This document shows positions 22,612 to 35,782 of a stretch of DNA of 64,000 bases, piece by piece (positions within the stretch are counted from its first letter, which is position 1; each line of letters starts with the position of its first letter). The stretch comes from Siphonodentalium dalli (Eukaryota > Mollusca > Scaphopoda > Gadilida > Siphonodentaliidae): the NCBI GenBank assembly GCA_032622095.1, contig CP136068.1, positions 3,823,314-3,887,313 of the forward strand. The letters run 5' to 3'. Both the position numbers and the translations under genes were made by a program. A model generated the notes under the pieces. That model had not been told where the DNA came from. It saw only the letters and a program-made list of their open reading frames with translations, and made no database searches.

Positions 22612-22984
22612 AAAAAAATATGCTATTTTTCTGACATGTTACCACCTTTCGTTTGTCTCTGTGGGACAATGTTTGCAGTTTTGCGTCATGTTATCCATTT
22701 ATCGTATAGAGGAGTCATTGGCGAATACATGGGGACCATAATATACATTCATTGCGGGATATTTTTGTCCGATATCACGTTTTCCCAAATGCCGGTATAA
22801 TAGGTCAAAGCCGAACGCGATGTAATGTTTCGAATCAATGAATGTTATTGCTATTATAACAACACCCATGCATATATATTTGCAGGAGATACTCGAGCTA
22901 GGATTCCTCTTATACCTGAGTTGAGGAATATTAACCCAAATCCAAGATGGCGGCCAAAATCGCCACCAGAAATAAAAAAATCCC
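22612..22984. other. Spacer before minisatellite array, unit A
   Basis: Contains CCAAGATGGCGGCCAAAATC, a string common in invertebrate intergenic DNA. In unit C about 375 bp of extra sequence precedes this spacer, so A and B carry a deletion here. No gene seen. Confidence 0.5.
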
Positions 22985-25900
22985 TCATAATACTCACTTA
23001 TTTATGTGGGCAGTAGCCTCTATACGGGCGCCTGTGGCGCATAAGATACTATGGGTGTCGGGATGGGGTGGTGGGTGGGCACTAATAATACTCACTTATT
23101 TATGTGGGCAGTAGCCTCTATACGGGCGCCTGTGGCGCATAAGATACTATGGGTGGCGGGATGGGGTGGTGGGTGGGCACTCATAATACTCACTTATTTA
23201 TGTAGGCAGTAGCCTCTATACGGGCGCCTGTGGCGCATAAGATACTATGGGTGGCGGGATGGGGTGGTGGGTGGGCACTCATAATACTCACTTATTTATG
23301 TAGGCAGTAGCCTCTATACGGGCGCCTGTGGCGCATAAGATACTATGGGTGGCGGGATGGGGTGGTGGGTGGGCACTCATAATACTCACTTATTTATGTG
23401 GGCAGTAGCCTCTATACGGGCGCCTGTGGCGCATAAGATACTATGGGTGGCGGGATGGGGTGGTGGGTGGGCACTCATAATACTCACTTATTTATGTGGG
23501 CAGTAGCCTCTATACGGGCGCCTGTGGCGCATAAGATACTATGGGTGTCGGGATGGGGTGGTGGGTGGGCACTAATAATACTCACTTATTTATGTGGGCA
23601 GTAGCCTCTATACGGGCGCCTGTGGCGCATAAGATACTATGGGTGGCGGGATGGGGTGGTGGGTGGGCACTCATAATACTCACTTATTTATGTAGGCAGT
23701 AGCCTCTATACGGGCGCCTGTGGCGCATAAGATACTATGGGTGGCGGGATGGGGTGGTGGGTGGGCACTCATAATACTCACTTATTTATGTAGGCAGTAG
23801 CCTCTATACGGGCGCCTGTGGCGCATAAGATACTATGGGTGGCGGGATGGGGTGGTGGGTGGGCACTCATAATACTCACTTATTTATGTGGGCAGTAGCC
23901 TCTATACGGGCGCCTGTGGCGCATAAGATACTATGGGTGGCGGGATGGGGTGGTGGGTGGGCACTCATAATACTCACTTATTTATGTAGGCAGTAGCCTC
24001 TATACGGGCGCCTGTGGCGCATAAGATACTATGGGTGGCGGGATGGGGTGGTGGGTGGGCACTCATAATACTCACTTATTTATGTAGGCAGTAGCCTCTA
24101 TACGGGCGCCTGTGGCGCATAAGATACTATGGGTGGCGGGATGGGGTGGTGGGTGGGCACTCATAATACTCACTTATTTATGTGGGCAGTAGCCTCTATA
24201 CGGGCGCCTGTGGCGCATAAGATACTATGGGTGGCGGGATGGGGTGGTGGGTGGGCACTCATAATACTCACTTATTTATGTAGGCAGTAGCCTCTATACG
24301 GGCGCCTGTGGCGCATAAGATACTATGGGTGGCGGGATGGGGTGGTGGGTGGGCACTCATAATACTCACTTATTTATGTAGGCAGTAGCCTCTATACGGG
24401 CGCCTGTGGCGCATAAGATACTATGGGTGGCGGGATGGGGTGGTGGGTGGGCACTCATAATACTCACTTATTTATGTAGGCAGTAGCCTCTATACGGGCG
24501 CCTGTGGCGCATAAGATACTATGGGTGGCGGGATGGGGTGGTGGGTGGGCACTCATAATACTCACTTATTTATGTGGGCAGTAGCCTCTATACGGGCGCC
24601 TGTGGCGCATAAGATACTATGGGTGGCGGGATGGGGTGGTGGGTGGGCACTCATAATACTCACTTATTTATGTAGGCAGTAGCCTCTATACGGGCGCCTG
24701 TGGCGCATAAGATACTATGGGTGGCGGGATGGGGTGGTGGGTGGGCACTCATAATACTCACTTATTTATGTAGGCAGTAGCCTCTATACGGGCGCCTGTG
24801 GCGCATAAGATACTATGGGTGGCGGGATGGGGTGGTGGGTGGGCACTCATAATACTCACTTATTTATGTAGGCAGTAGCCTCTATACGGGCGCCTGTGGC
24901 GCATAAGATACTATGGGTGGCGGGATGGGGTGGTGGGTGGGCACTCATAATACTCACTTATTTATGTAGGCAGTAGCCTCTATACGGGCGCCTGTGGCGC
25001 ATAAGATACTATGGGTGGCGGGATGGGGTGGTGGGTGGGCACTCATAATACTCACTTATTTATGTGGGCAGTAGCCTCTATACGGGCGCCTGTGGCGCAT
25101 AAGATACTATGGGTGGCGGGATGGGGTGGTGGGTGGGCACTCATAATACTCACTTATTTATGTAGGCAGTAGCCTCTATACGGGCGCCTGTGGCGCATAA
25201 GATACTATGGGTGGCGGGATGGGGTGGTGGGTGGGCACTCATAATACTCACTTATTTATGTAGGCAGTAGCCTCTATACGGGCGCCTGTGGCGCATAAGA
25301 TACTATGGGTGGCGGGATGGGGTGGTGGGTGGGCACTCATAATACTCACTTATTTATGTAGGCAGTAGCCTCTATACGGGCGCCTGTGGCGCATAAGATA
25401 CTATGGGTGGCGGGATGGGGTGGTGGGTGGGCACTCATAATACTCACTTATTTATGTGGGCAGTAGCCTCTATACGGGCGCCTGTGGCGCATAAGATACT
25501 ATGGGTGGCGGGATGGGGTGGTGGGTGGGCACTCATAATACTCACTTATTTATGTAGGCAGTAGCCTCTATACGGGCGCCTGTGGCGCATAAGATACTAT
25601 GGGTGGCGGGATGGGGTGGTGGGTGGGCACTCATAATACTCACTTATTTATGTGGGCAGTAGCCTCTATACGGGCGCCTGTGGCGCATAAGATACTATGG
25701 GTGGCGGGATGGGGTGGTGGGTGGGCACTCATAATACTCACTTATTTATGTAGGCAGTAGCCTCTATACGGGCGCCTGTGGCGCATAAGATACTATGGGT
25801 GGCGGGATGGGGTGGTGGGTGGGCACTCATAATACTCACTTATTTATGTAGGCAGTAGCCTCTATACGGGCGCCTGTGGCGCATAAGATACTATGGGTGG

Positions 25901-26724
25901 CGGGATGGGGTGGTGGGTGGGCACTCATAATACTCACTTATTTATGTAGGCAGTAGCCTCTATACGGGCGCCTGTGGCGCATAAGATACTATGGGTGGCG
26001 GGATGGGGTGGTGGGTGGGCACTCATAATACTCACTTATTTATGTGGGCAGTAGCCTCTATACGGGCGCCTGTGGCGCATAAGATACTATGGGTGGCGGG
26101 ATGGGGTGGTGGGTGGGCACTCATAATACTCACTTATTTATGTAGGCAGTAGCCTCTATACGGGCGCCTGTGGCGCATAAGATACTATGGGTGGCGGGAT
26201 GGGGTGGTGGGTGGGCACTCATAATACTCACTTATTTATGTAGGCAGTAGCCTCTATACGGGCGCCTGTGGCGCATAAGATACTATGGGTGGCGGGATGG
26301 GGTGGTGGGTGGGCACTCATAATACTCACTTATTTATGTGGGCAGTAGCCTCTATACGGGCGCCTGTGGCGCATAAGATACTATGGGTGGCGGGATGGGG
26401 TGGTGGGTGGGCACTCATAATACTCACTTATTTATGTAGGCAGTAGCCTCTATACGGGCGCCTGTGGCGCATAAGATACTATGGGTGGCGGGATGGGGTG
26501 GTGGGTGGGCACTCATAATACTCACTTATTTATGTAGGCAGTAGCCTCTATACGGGCGCCTGTGGCGCATAAGATACTATGGGTGGCGGGATGGGGTGGT
26601 GGGTGGGCACTCATAATACTCACTTATTTATGTGGGCAGTAGCCTCTATACGGGCGCCTGTGGCGCATAAGATACTATGGGTGGCGGGATGGGGTGGTGG
26701 GTGGGCACTCATAATACTCACTTA
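22985..26724. repeat. 98-bp G-rich minisatellite, 38 copies (unit A)
   Basis: A 98-bp unit starting TCATAATACTCACTTATTTA is repeated 38 times exactly, plus 16 bases of a 39th. Units differ mainly at one position (TGTGGGCAG or TGTAGGCAG), and a linked variant has GGTGTCGGG with CACTAATAAT. Each unit contains CGGGCGCCTGTGGCGCA and a stretch of five G-runs (GGG, GGG, GGGG, GGG, GGG within 27 bases), which fits the G-quadruplex pattern. Confidence 0.97.
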
Positions 26725-26806
26725 GGAGACATTAAGAAAGAAAATTAGCGGGGTGAAGTTGAGTCATGGGGGGGGGGTGCAGAGGTCGACCAATATCTCC
26801 TGGACT
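26724..26806. repeat. Segment inverted relative to unit C copies
   Basis: AGGAGACATTAAGAAAGAAA, a G-tract, GTGCAGAGGTCGACC and AATATCTCCTGGACTA. The reverse complement lies at 42366-42448 and 43586-43666, beside the right TIR of the unit C element. The same segment is at about 35041-35126 in unit B with a longer G-tract. Confidence 0.8.
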
Positions 26807-26931
26807 AATACATGTAGGTCTGTGCAGCTATGTGGTACATATATCACTATTGTTGTTGATATATATGCCGTAAGATGCAAATCAAGTATCATAGGATTAT
26901 TCAGCTATGGAAATGTAGTAGTTAGGTATCC

Positions 26932-27051
26932 AGCTAACTGGGACCTTGGCTAACTGGAACCTCAAGTCTGGCTAACTGGGACCTTGGCTAACTGGGACAT
27001 TTTGGCTAACTGGGACCTTGGCTGACTGGGACCTTGGCTAACTGGGACCTT
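26932..27051. repeat. GGCTAACTGGGACCTT minisatellite, about 7 copies
   Basis: Core GGCTAACTGGGACCTT with small variants (GGAACC, GGGACATTTT, GGCTGACTGG). Unit B equivalent at 35254-35372. Absent from unit C. Confidence 0.9.
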
Positions 27052-27348
27052 CAGATGTATTATTAATAATTTCATTAAAATAAATTTTTATTAAGTAGAA
27101 TAGAACATTAAATTCATTGTTATTGGTTGTTTTGTTTATGTTATTGCTTCAAAATGTTTTAGATTTGTTTTAACCTGACTTAATCAAAAATAAAAATTAC
27201 AAATAATATTTTGTCAATCTTATAAAACTGAAGGTCTAATCATTGGCAGCTTACTTGTGTTCACTTGTAACAACTGACCATTCATCAGCAGTATACCCAA
27301 AGACAACATATGGTCAGCTATATAGAGGCCTATTTACTGTCAGTCAGT

Positions 27349-27378
27349 CAACAACAACAACAACAACAACAACAACAC
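27349..27378. repeat. (CAA)n microsatellite
   Basis: About nine CAA triplets. The open frame through it (a poly-Thr run followed by Lys) is a by-product of the repeat. Unit B equivalent at 35670-35699. Confidence 0.9.
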
Positions 27379-27461
27379 AAGAAGAAGTACCACCTCAACG
27401 AAAGAAAAAGAAACCAAAAAAAAAAACATCATCATGTCTAGATAATTTGTTTTCATCTTCA

Positions 27462-29041
27462 TTGTTCTTCTGTGAATAGATTATTTGATTCCATGTGCTC
27501 CATTATCTTGTCTCGGATGATGCTCTCCAGTATCTTACATATTACACATGTCAGGCTTACTGGTCGATAGTTGCCTGGGGTACATTTTCTTCCTTTCTTT
27601 TATATGGGAACTACTGATGCATTCTTCCATCCTTGAGGGAGTACCCCTTCTTCTATGGATTTATTGTACAGCATGCATAAGGGTGTACTACGACATGATG
27701 CAGTCGCCTTTATAAACGCAGGATGGAGTTGATCCTCCCCGGGTGATTTCGTTGAATCCAATGCGAGCAGTTTTTTCATAACTTGTTCCGGTGTCACTAC
27801 TAGGTTTTTTAGCTCGTCGGAGAATTCTCGATCATCAAGTTCCGGGATATGATCATCATCTTCCTTTGTAAAGACGCTGCAGAAGAATGCATTAAATATC
27901 TCAGCCTTGTCTTTGTTGTCTCTAATGATGTTCCCATCTTTATCTTCTATGTCAGCTATCCCTTCTTTGATCTTTGTATTTTGGTTGACATAATTCCAGA
28001 AAGATTTTGAGTCTTTCTTGAAGTTAGCTGCAAGCTTCATTTCAAAGTCCTTGTGGGCTTGTCTGGTCGCTTTGGTGGCTAGATTGCGTGCAGCCACATA
28101 TGATTTGAATGTCTTGTCTGATTTATTGTGGATATATATCTTCCAGTATTTTTGTTTTTCTTTGACGGCATTCAGCGCCTCTTTTGTCATCCACACTTTC
28201 TTCTTTTTCTTAATTTTCCCTGTCTTTGTTAGAGGAACTGTCTTGTCTCTAATGATTAATATGTTCCTTGATATGTATTCCCATGTTTCCTCTACTGACA
28301 TCATATTCATTGCCGTCCAGTCCAAATCTGTAAGTAGATTGTTCGCTTGATCATAATCCGCTTTATTGTATAGATGTCTTTCCCCTATAGTCTCCACTGT
28401 GTCTACGTAGCATGTCAGAGCGAAACTCAAAGTTAGATGATCACTTTTTCCAATTGGTGGGAGATAGTTGATATCTTCAATCATTTGTTCTTCATTGGTG
28501 AATATTAAATCCAGTATATTGGAGGTTTGTCCCTGTCTGTGTCTTGTTGGCTTTCTTACGCTTTGATGCAGCAATGTGTCATTTGTTCCCTCCAAAAATT
28601 TGTATACTTCTGAATCCACACCATTTGTTGTGCTTCTGTTCTCCCAGTTGATTTCTTTGAAATTAAAGTCTCCAGCTATTATTTTGTGGGAATATCTTCT
28701 ATCCGCCATTTCCTTCATTTGCTTGATAACTGCCTTGTTATTTTCTTCTGAACTGTGTGGGCTCCTATAAATTCCTCCAATAGGTAATTGATCTCTGTTT
28801 CTCAGTTTTATCAGGCACCATATTGATTCATCACATTTTGTTTTTGGTTCTATGAGGTTCGCTTTAAGATCTGGGTGTGGGTATAGATTGCTATGCCGCG
28901 TCCTTTTTCCAGAGGAGTGTGTATCATGTCAAATCCATCCATCTTGAATTCAATCATTTGTAGATGCGATACATTCTTAGGCTTGGTTTCTGCATTGCGA
29001 TCATTTGGAATCGTCCTAACCGAGGGATGATTTGGATACAA
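27462..29041 (-). pseudogene. CR1-like ORF fragment, unit B
   Basis: Duplicate of the first 372 codons of the unit A ORF (27600-28718) plus the frameshifted endonuclease part (28850-29041). At residue 373 the Tyr codon TAC of unit A is TAA here, and 138 bases further on the sequence leaves the gene at the duplication junction. The catalytic part of the reverse transcriptase is therefore absent, and the fragment is not functional. Confidence 0.9.
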
Positions 29042-29680
29042 CGATTTCTAGACTACCTTATATTAACTTCCCATTTTCGGTGAAAACTCTAGTGATAGGT
29101 ATATAAGGGACAGGGTACTTAGAAAGACACTAAATCGGTGAAATTATAGTTTTTTTTTTTAAAGTTGCAGTCTTGCAGATATCTCTATGACTGGGTAAAT
29201 CCCTGAACATTTAAATGGAAACCCTGTAAGCTGTGCGTCAAGAATCACTGACAGAGAGGTCGTAAATGTCCCGGAGGACGACGGACATGCAACAAATACA
29301 ATTATAATTGTCTTTTGACTTCAGTGGATTATTACAAAATGCGAGGTTTGTTAATGTGACTTTTCTGGGTTTTAGTTCTAAACAGTCGAGAGTTTTGTGC
29401 ATATTATCAGTGATTATTAAAAAACAATGTAGTTTTTGACAAATTCAACAATGATTTGTGGTATTACTATTTACAGTTGCTAGAAATTTCAGACGCATAC
29501 TCCGTCATATTCAACAATGTCAGATCACAGGTGTTGGTAGTTTTATATACATTTTTCATGAAAATGTTATCCCATCTTACAATATAAGCTATCAAAACCT
29601 GTGGTCAGATATGTCTACATAAATAACTAGACCCAAATGAGTCAAATACATGCATATGATATACCGGTACATGATACATC

Positions 29681-32600
29681 CACAAAAGTTAGAATCACTG
29701 ACTTTTATGCACTTTTAGAGATCTTTTGGGGAGTTATATGTACAGTACAGTCAGAGTGTGGTACTAGTATAAGGAAAACACTCAACACGGTGGGAACCCC
29801 ACTAAGCCCACCGTGAATCACCGGCATTCACGGTGATTTCTCTCTCTCTCTCTCTCTCTTGTCGGTGACCACTGGAATTTGTGGAAATAACTGGGAATCA
29901 CCGCGAATCACAGAGAATCTCTTCAAAACGACCTCATCTATAATTATTGTATCACGTCATCCATAGCCGAAACCCTTTACTGTAGTTTATTCTAAAACAT
30001 ACACTCAGTGGGCCATGCATTGTAAGCTGCTGTACATTATATTTATATATGGTTGATATTTAAAAAAATTCCAGAATGATTAACTAGCTACTAGTACATG
30101 TATAGGTAAAATAAATAAACAATTTGTTATTGTATGGATTTCTTCCGTCCCTCGATCACTTATTTCAAATTTTTAGCGCAAATCTCGTATTATTTACACA
30201 CATGCACAAACATATATGTATAATACAATCATTCAAGTCCATTAAAACAATTAAATCTGTTTTAATTTATTTTTAATAATGCTGTCTTTTTTAGCAAAAT
30301 GTTTAAAACATCGAAATATGCGCGAAACGCAAATATGGATAACATTCACCAGCTCTCTCATTTGTTCAGGCCCCGGCATCAATGCATCCATAAACTCTCC
30401 CGAGGGAAGTCTGATTCAGCTAGCGTGTATGTTTTTGTTTCTTTTATTTATTGGGGTTTTGGATTTAACCCTGGAGGATTTGGAAGGGGCGGAACTACTT
30501 CCCTAAAACCCACTTTTGAATTTTAATGATTATCATGCTATGGGTGTATAATAACATGAAGTGGATGAAACGGGTGTATAGTGTAAATATATATACTAGC
30601 TAATAATAATAAAACAAAATGTCGGTGACCACTATTCAATTCAATTTAATTACTCTTCATCATGTTAGATATCACAGAGTATGTGCATAATTATAATATA
30701 ACAATACATATATATTATACTAGAAGGTGACCCGACTTCGTCCGGGCTTTGACATTGAATTGACCATTTTGAAGGTCAAGGTCAGGTGGGGGTCACGATT
30801 TGACCCGTCCAAAACACTCCCTGGAAACAATTACCACTATGGTCCACTAAGTATCAAATTTTGTCAAAATCCGTCTGGCAATTTTCCAACACCAACACCC
30901 CAAAAATGGTGGAAATTGGGCAAGCGGATACCGGAAAATCGGCCCAGCGGATACCGAGATACCCTATGTATCAAATTTCGTCCGTAAAAATCCGCCAGTT
31001 TTACCCGATTTGTTTTCCACTAAAGTATGTAAACGCGCCTCATATACACACGCTCATTAATTATCAAGCTTCAACGTAAAGATAAATTAGCATTGTGTGG
31101 TAAATTTTAACTAATTATTTTCTCGCAGTCAAAGTTGAACAATTTCGATGTTGTTGACATTGACGGCTTGGGGCCACCGGTAGATTCCATTTCGCAACAA
31201 CGAAGTATCATTTCAGCTAAATGGATTCTTGGATGAGATTCCAGACCCGCGGGGTAAATGTAAACAGCTTGAGCCTATGCGTGGTGTGAATATACAAAAA
31301 ATTAATCTATCGACAATAGACCTAAGAATATTAGCTGTAACAAAATTTATATATCAGAAATTGTAATAAATGATATATTTTGGGATAGATGCACGATTTT
31401 TAATAGCCTGCAAATTGACAATATATATTGTAAATGTTATAATTTTGGGAAAAATACACGATGCGTAATAGCATGCCTGCAAATTGCTAACGTTCATCGA
31501 CGTATGAATATAGAGTTATCCTCCCTGCATCGCAGTGCTAAATCCGGCGCGATAGCACTGCGGATCCCGAGATATGAGTTTTGAAGGTCAAGGTGACGTC
31601 GCACGGGCAAATCAATAGGCCTATGTTAACCCCCGGCCGAAAATACCCCCACGTACCAAGTTTCATCGAAATCGGGTCGGTCGTTTTTGAGTTCATCGAT
31701 TACACACACACACACAGACAGATACACACACACAGATCTTTCAAAATATATAATAGATAGTGTGCGATGCATGATGAGTTCTGAGTGATTATTATGTGCA
31801 AGATTGTACACAATATACATGTATATTGAACTAGGAATAACATGTGACTGCACAGTGTCCGTGTTATTTCAGAAAATGATAGTATAATGGGTGTCAGTTA
31901 GCTCTTACATAACCTTTGAAAGTTCCACCATGTCTGTAAGAGGTGTCAAAATTAATTGTCCCCATTGCAACGCCGCGCATAGGGTGCGAGTTTCAACCAT
32001 AACCATATGAGCTACATTTACATGTAGTGTTCACTTTGCTATTCAGAATGCAGATTATATTGTTTCACAATTAAGCGGGTCTCGAGCTTCCGAATTATAC
32101 ATGTACGTAATTTGGAAGGAGGTATAAGATATAGGTTGACTTTAATTGATACCGATAATCTATGTACATGCACATGCAAATAAAGATCATTAAACCAAAA
32201 TTGGAAAGGTAACACGAGTAACCTGGTGGGTGATATATAACGGTGTTAGTTTTACTAAAGTTTGAAAATGATATTATTATTACAATGATATATTGATAAA
32301 TATGCGGTATATTTGATTGCACCTGCTCTGAATAAAACATGTATTTGATACTGTCAGAGATATTTACGAGCTGTACTCAGTTTTCGCATATAAGTGAAAC
32401 AAACGCTCTTTATCTCTATCATGTAATGACTAGACTAACTGGGAATTATCTGTATGCCGAAGAATGTTCGGAACCCAAACGTTCTTCGATCACAATAATA
32501 CAACCAGAAAGAGGCCGTTCATGTATAACAATGTTTAGCGTACTTATCGGCATATATGCTGATCCATGATCCGCGATGTATCAAAATCGATCATAATTTT

Positions 32601-33080
32601 GACTTTCAAACCAACAAGTGTCTTTAAAATGAGCAAGAAGTTGAAACTGAAAACATTATATGTTTTTTTTTCTCAAGTCACCATGTCAAAAGTTTAAAAG
32701 ATAAAAATGTGCGCGAAGCACACAAACGGACTACAGTATAATAAAGTCTTCCGTATACAGCTAATTTTAATTGTACATTACTACTAGTATGTTGTCTTTT
32801 TCAATTGTTTTTAAATGAAAAAAAATACATGCGAATACATGTATAAGCGTTTCGCAGTGATTGTCGGCAATCCACCGTGTTTCACGGTGATTCGTGGTGA
32901 TATATAGTGAGGTGGGAATAACCTGTTGAAACCTTGTTGATTAGACAATAGCGCTGTGCTAATCCTTTCCACTAAGGCCCACGCTGTTGAGTGGGTCACC
33001 GTGAATCACTCTCCCAAAAATATCCCCACCGTGTTGAGTGTTCTCTTTACAGCACACTCTGACTGTACTGTATTAAGGTC
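29681..33080. mobile_element. TIR element, unit B copy
   Basis: Copy of 19212-22611 at a constant offset of 10,469. It has the same truncated right TIR. Confidence 0.7.
30720..31757 (+). mobile_element. ~1 kb interspersed element, unit B copy
   Basis: Copy of 20251-21288. A single element is present, as in unit A. Confidence 0.65.
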
Positions 33081-33453
33081 AAAAAAATATGCTATTTTTC
33101 TGACATGTTACCACCTTTCGTTTGTCTCTGTGGGACAATGTTTGCAGTTTTGCGTCATGTTATCCATTTATCGTATAGAGGAGTCATTGGCGAATACATG
33201 GGGACCATAATATACATTCATTGCGGGATATTTTTGTCCGATATCACGTTTTCCCAAATGCCGGTATAATAGGTCAAAGCCGAACGCGATGTAATGTTTC
33301 GAATCAATGAATGTTATTGCTATTATAACAACACCCATGCATATATATTTGCAGGAGATACTCGAGCTAGGATTCCTCTTATACCTGAGTTGAGGAATAT
33401 TAACCCAAATCCAAGATGGCGGCCAAAATCGCCACCAGAAATAAAAAAATCCC

Positions 33454-35041
33454 TCATAATACTCACTTATTTATGTGGGCAGTAGCCTCTATACGGGCGC
33501 CTGTGGCGCATAAGATACTATGGGTGTCGGGATGGGGTGGTGGGTGGGCACTAATAATACTCACTTATTTATGTGGGCAGTAGCCTCTATACGGGCGCCT
33601 GTGGCGCATAAGATACTATGGGTGGCGGGATGGGGTGGTGGGTGGGCACTCATAATACTCACTTATTTATGTAGGCAGTAGCCTCTATACGGGCGCCTGT
33701 GGCGCATAAGATACTATGGGTGGCGGGATGGGGTGGTGGGTGGGCACTCATAATACTCACTTATTTATGTAGGCAGTAGCCTCTATACGGGCGCCTGTGG
33801 CGCATAAGATACTATGGGTGTCGGGATGGGGTGGTGGGTGGGCACTAATAATACTCACTTATTTATGTGGGCAGTAGCCTCTATACGGGCGCCTGTGGCG
33901 CATAAGATACTATGGGTGGCGGGATGGGGTGGTGGGTGGGCACTCATAATACTCACTTATTTATGTAGGCAGTAGCCTCTATACGGGCGCCTGTGGCGCA
34001 TAAGATACTATGGGTGTCGGGATGGGGTGGTGGGTGGGCACTAATAATACTCACTTATTTATGTGGGCAGTAGCCTCTATACGGGCGCCTGTGGCGCATA
34101 AGATACTATGGGTGGCGGGATGGGGTGGTGGGTGGGCACTCATAATACTCACTTATTTATGTAGGCAGTAGCCTCTATACGGGCGCCTGTGGCGCATAAG
34201 ATACTATGGGTGGCGGGATGGGGTGGTGGGTGGGCACTCATAATACTCACTTATTTATGTAGGCAGTAGCCTCTATACGGGCGCCTGTGGCGCATAAGAT
34301 ACTATGGGTGTCGGGATGGGGTGGTGGGTGGGCACTAATAATACTCACTTATTTATGTGGGCAGTAGCCTCTATACGGGCGCCTGTGGCGCATAAGATAC
34401 TATGGGTGGCGGGATGGGGTGGTGGGTGGGCACTCATAATACTCACTTATTTATGTAGGCAGTAGCCTCTATACGGGCGCCTGTGGCGCATAAGATACTA
34501 TGGGTGGCGGGATGGGGGGGGGTGGGTGTGCACTCATAATACTCACTTATTTATGTGGGCAGTAGCCTCTATACGGGCGCCTGTGGCGCATAAGATACTA
34601 TGGGTGGCGGGATGGGGTGGTGGGTGGGCACTCATAATACTCACTTATTTATGTAGGCAGTAGCCTCTATACGGGCGCCTGTGGCGCATAAGATACTATG
34701 GGTGGCGGGATGGGGGGGGGTGGGTGTGCACTCATAATACTCACTTATTTATGTGGGCAGTAGCCTCTATACGGGCGCCTGTGGCGCATAAGATACTATG
34801 GGTGGCGGGATGGGGTGGTGGGTGGGCACTCATAATACTCACTTATTTATGTGGGCAGTAGCCTCTATACGGGCGCCTGTGGCGCATAAGATACTATGGG
34901 TGGCGGGATGGGGTGGTGGGTGGGCACTCATAATACTCACTTATTTATGTGGGCAGTAGCCTCTATACGGGCGCCTGTGGCGCATAAGATACTATGGGTG
35001 GCGGGATGGGGTGGTGGGTGGGCACTCATAATACTCACTTA
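33454..35041. repeat. 98-bp G-rich minisatellite, 16 copies (unit B)
   Basis: Sixteen units plus a partial. Two units carry a longer G-run (GATGGGGGGGGGTGGGTGTG), each adding 2 bp. The GTGTCGGG/CACTAATAAT variant appears five times here but only twice in the longer unit A array. Confidence 0.97.
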
Positions 35042-35782
35042 GGAGACATTAAGAAAGAAAATTAGCGGGGTGAAGTTGAGTCATGGGGGGGGGGGGGGTG
35101 CAGAGGTCGACCAATATCTCCTGGACTAATACATGTAGGTCTGTGCAGCTATGTGGTACATATATCACTATTGTTGTTGATATATATGCCGTAAGATGCA
35201 AATCAAGTATCATAGGATTATTCAGCTATGGAAATGTAGTAGTTAGGTATCCAGCTAACTGGGACCTTGGCTAACTGGAACCTCAAGTCTGGCTAACTGG
35301 GACCTTGGCTAACTGGGACATTTTGGCTAACTGGGACCTTGGCTGACTGGGACCTTGGCTAACTGGGACCTTCAGATGTATTATTAATAATTTCATTAAA
35401 ATAAATTTTTATTAAGTAGAATAGAACATTAAATTCATTGTTATTGGTTGTTTTGTTTATGTTATTGCTTCAAAATGTTTTAGATTTGTTTTAACCTGAC
35501 TTAATCAAAAATAAAAATTACAAATAATATTTTGTCAATCTTATAAAACTGAAGGTCTAATCATTGGCAGCTTACTTGTGTTCACTTGTAACAACTGACC
35601 ATTCATCAGCAGTATACCCAAAGACAACATATGGTCAGCTATATAGAGGCCTATTTACTGTCAGTCAGTCAACAACAACAACAACAACAACAACAACACA
35701 AGAAGAAGTACCACCTCAACGAAAGAAAAAGAAACCAAAAAAAAAAACATCATCATGTCTAGATAATTTGTTTTCATCTTCA

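Larger units (their letters stand above)
16993..27461. repeat. Segmental tandem unit A (10,469 bp)
   Basis: From TTGTTCTTCTGTGAATAG at 16993 the sequence is repeated nearly identically from 27462 and again from 35783. Unit A contains the 5' part of the CR1-like element, the TIR element, the ~1 kb interspersed element, the 98-bp minisatellite (38 copies), a GGCTAACTGGGACC repeat and a CAA run. The right end, TTTTCATCTTCA, joins straight to the next unit start. Differences between A and B are few outside the minisatellite. Confidence 0.93.
27462..35782. repeat. Segmental tandem unit B (8,321 bp)
   Basis: Same order and near-identical sequence as unit A. The 2,148-bp length difference is almost wholly the smaller minisatellite (16 rather than 38 copies). 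Confidence 0.93.

Noticed and set aside
22985-26724. CRISPR-like array
   Set aside because: The 98-bp units are contiguous with no unique spacers, and the context is eukaryotic.
27243-27479. Thr/Lys-rich open frame
   Set aside because: It arises from the CAA microsatellite and A-rich tracts and is duplicated with the segment.
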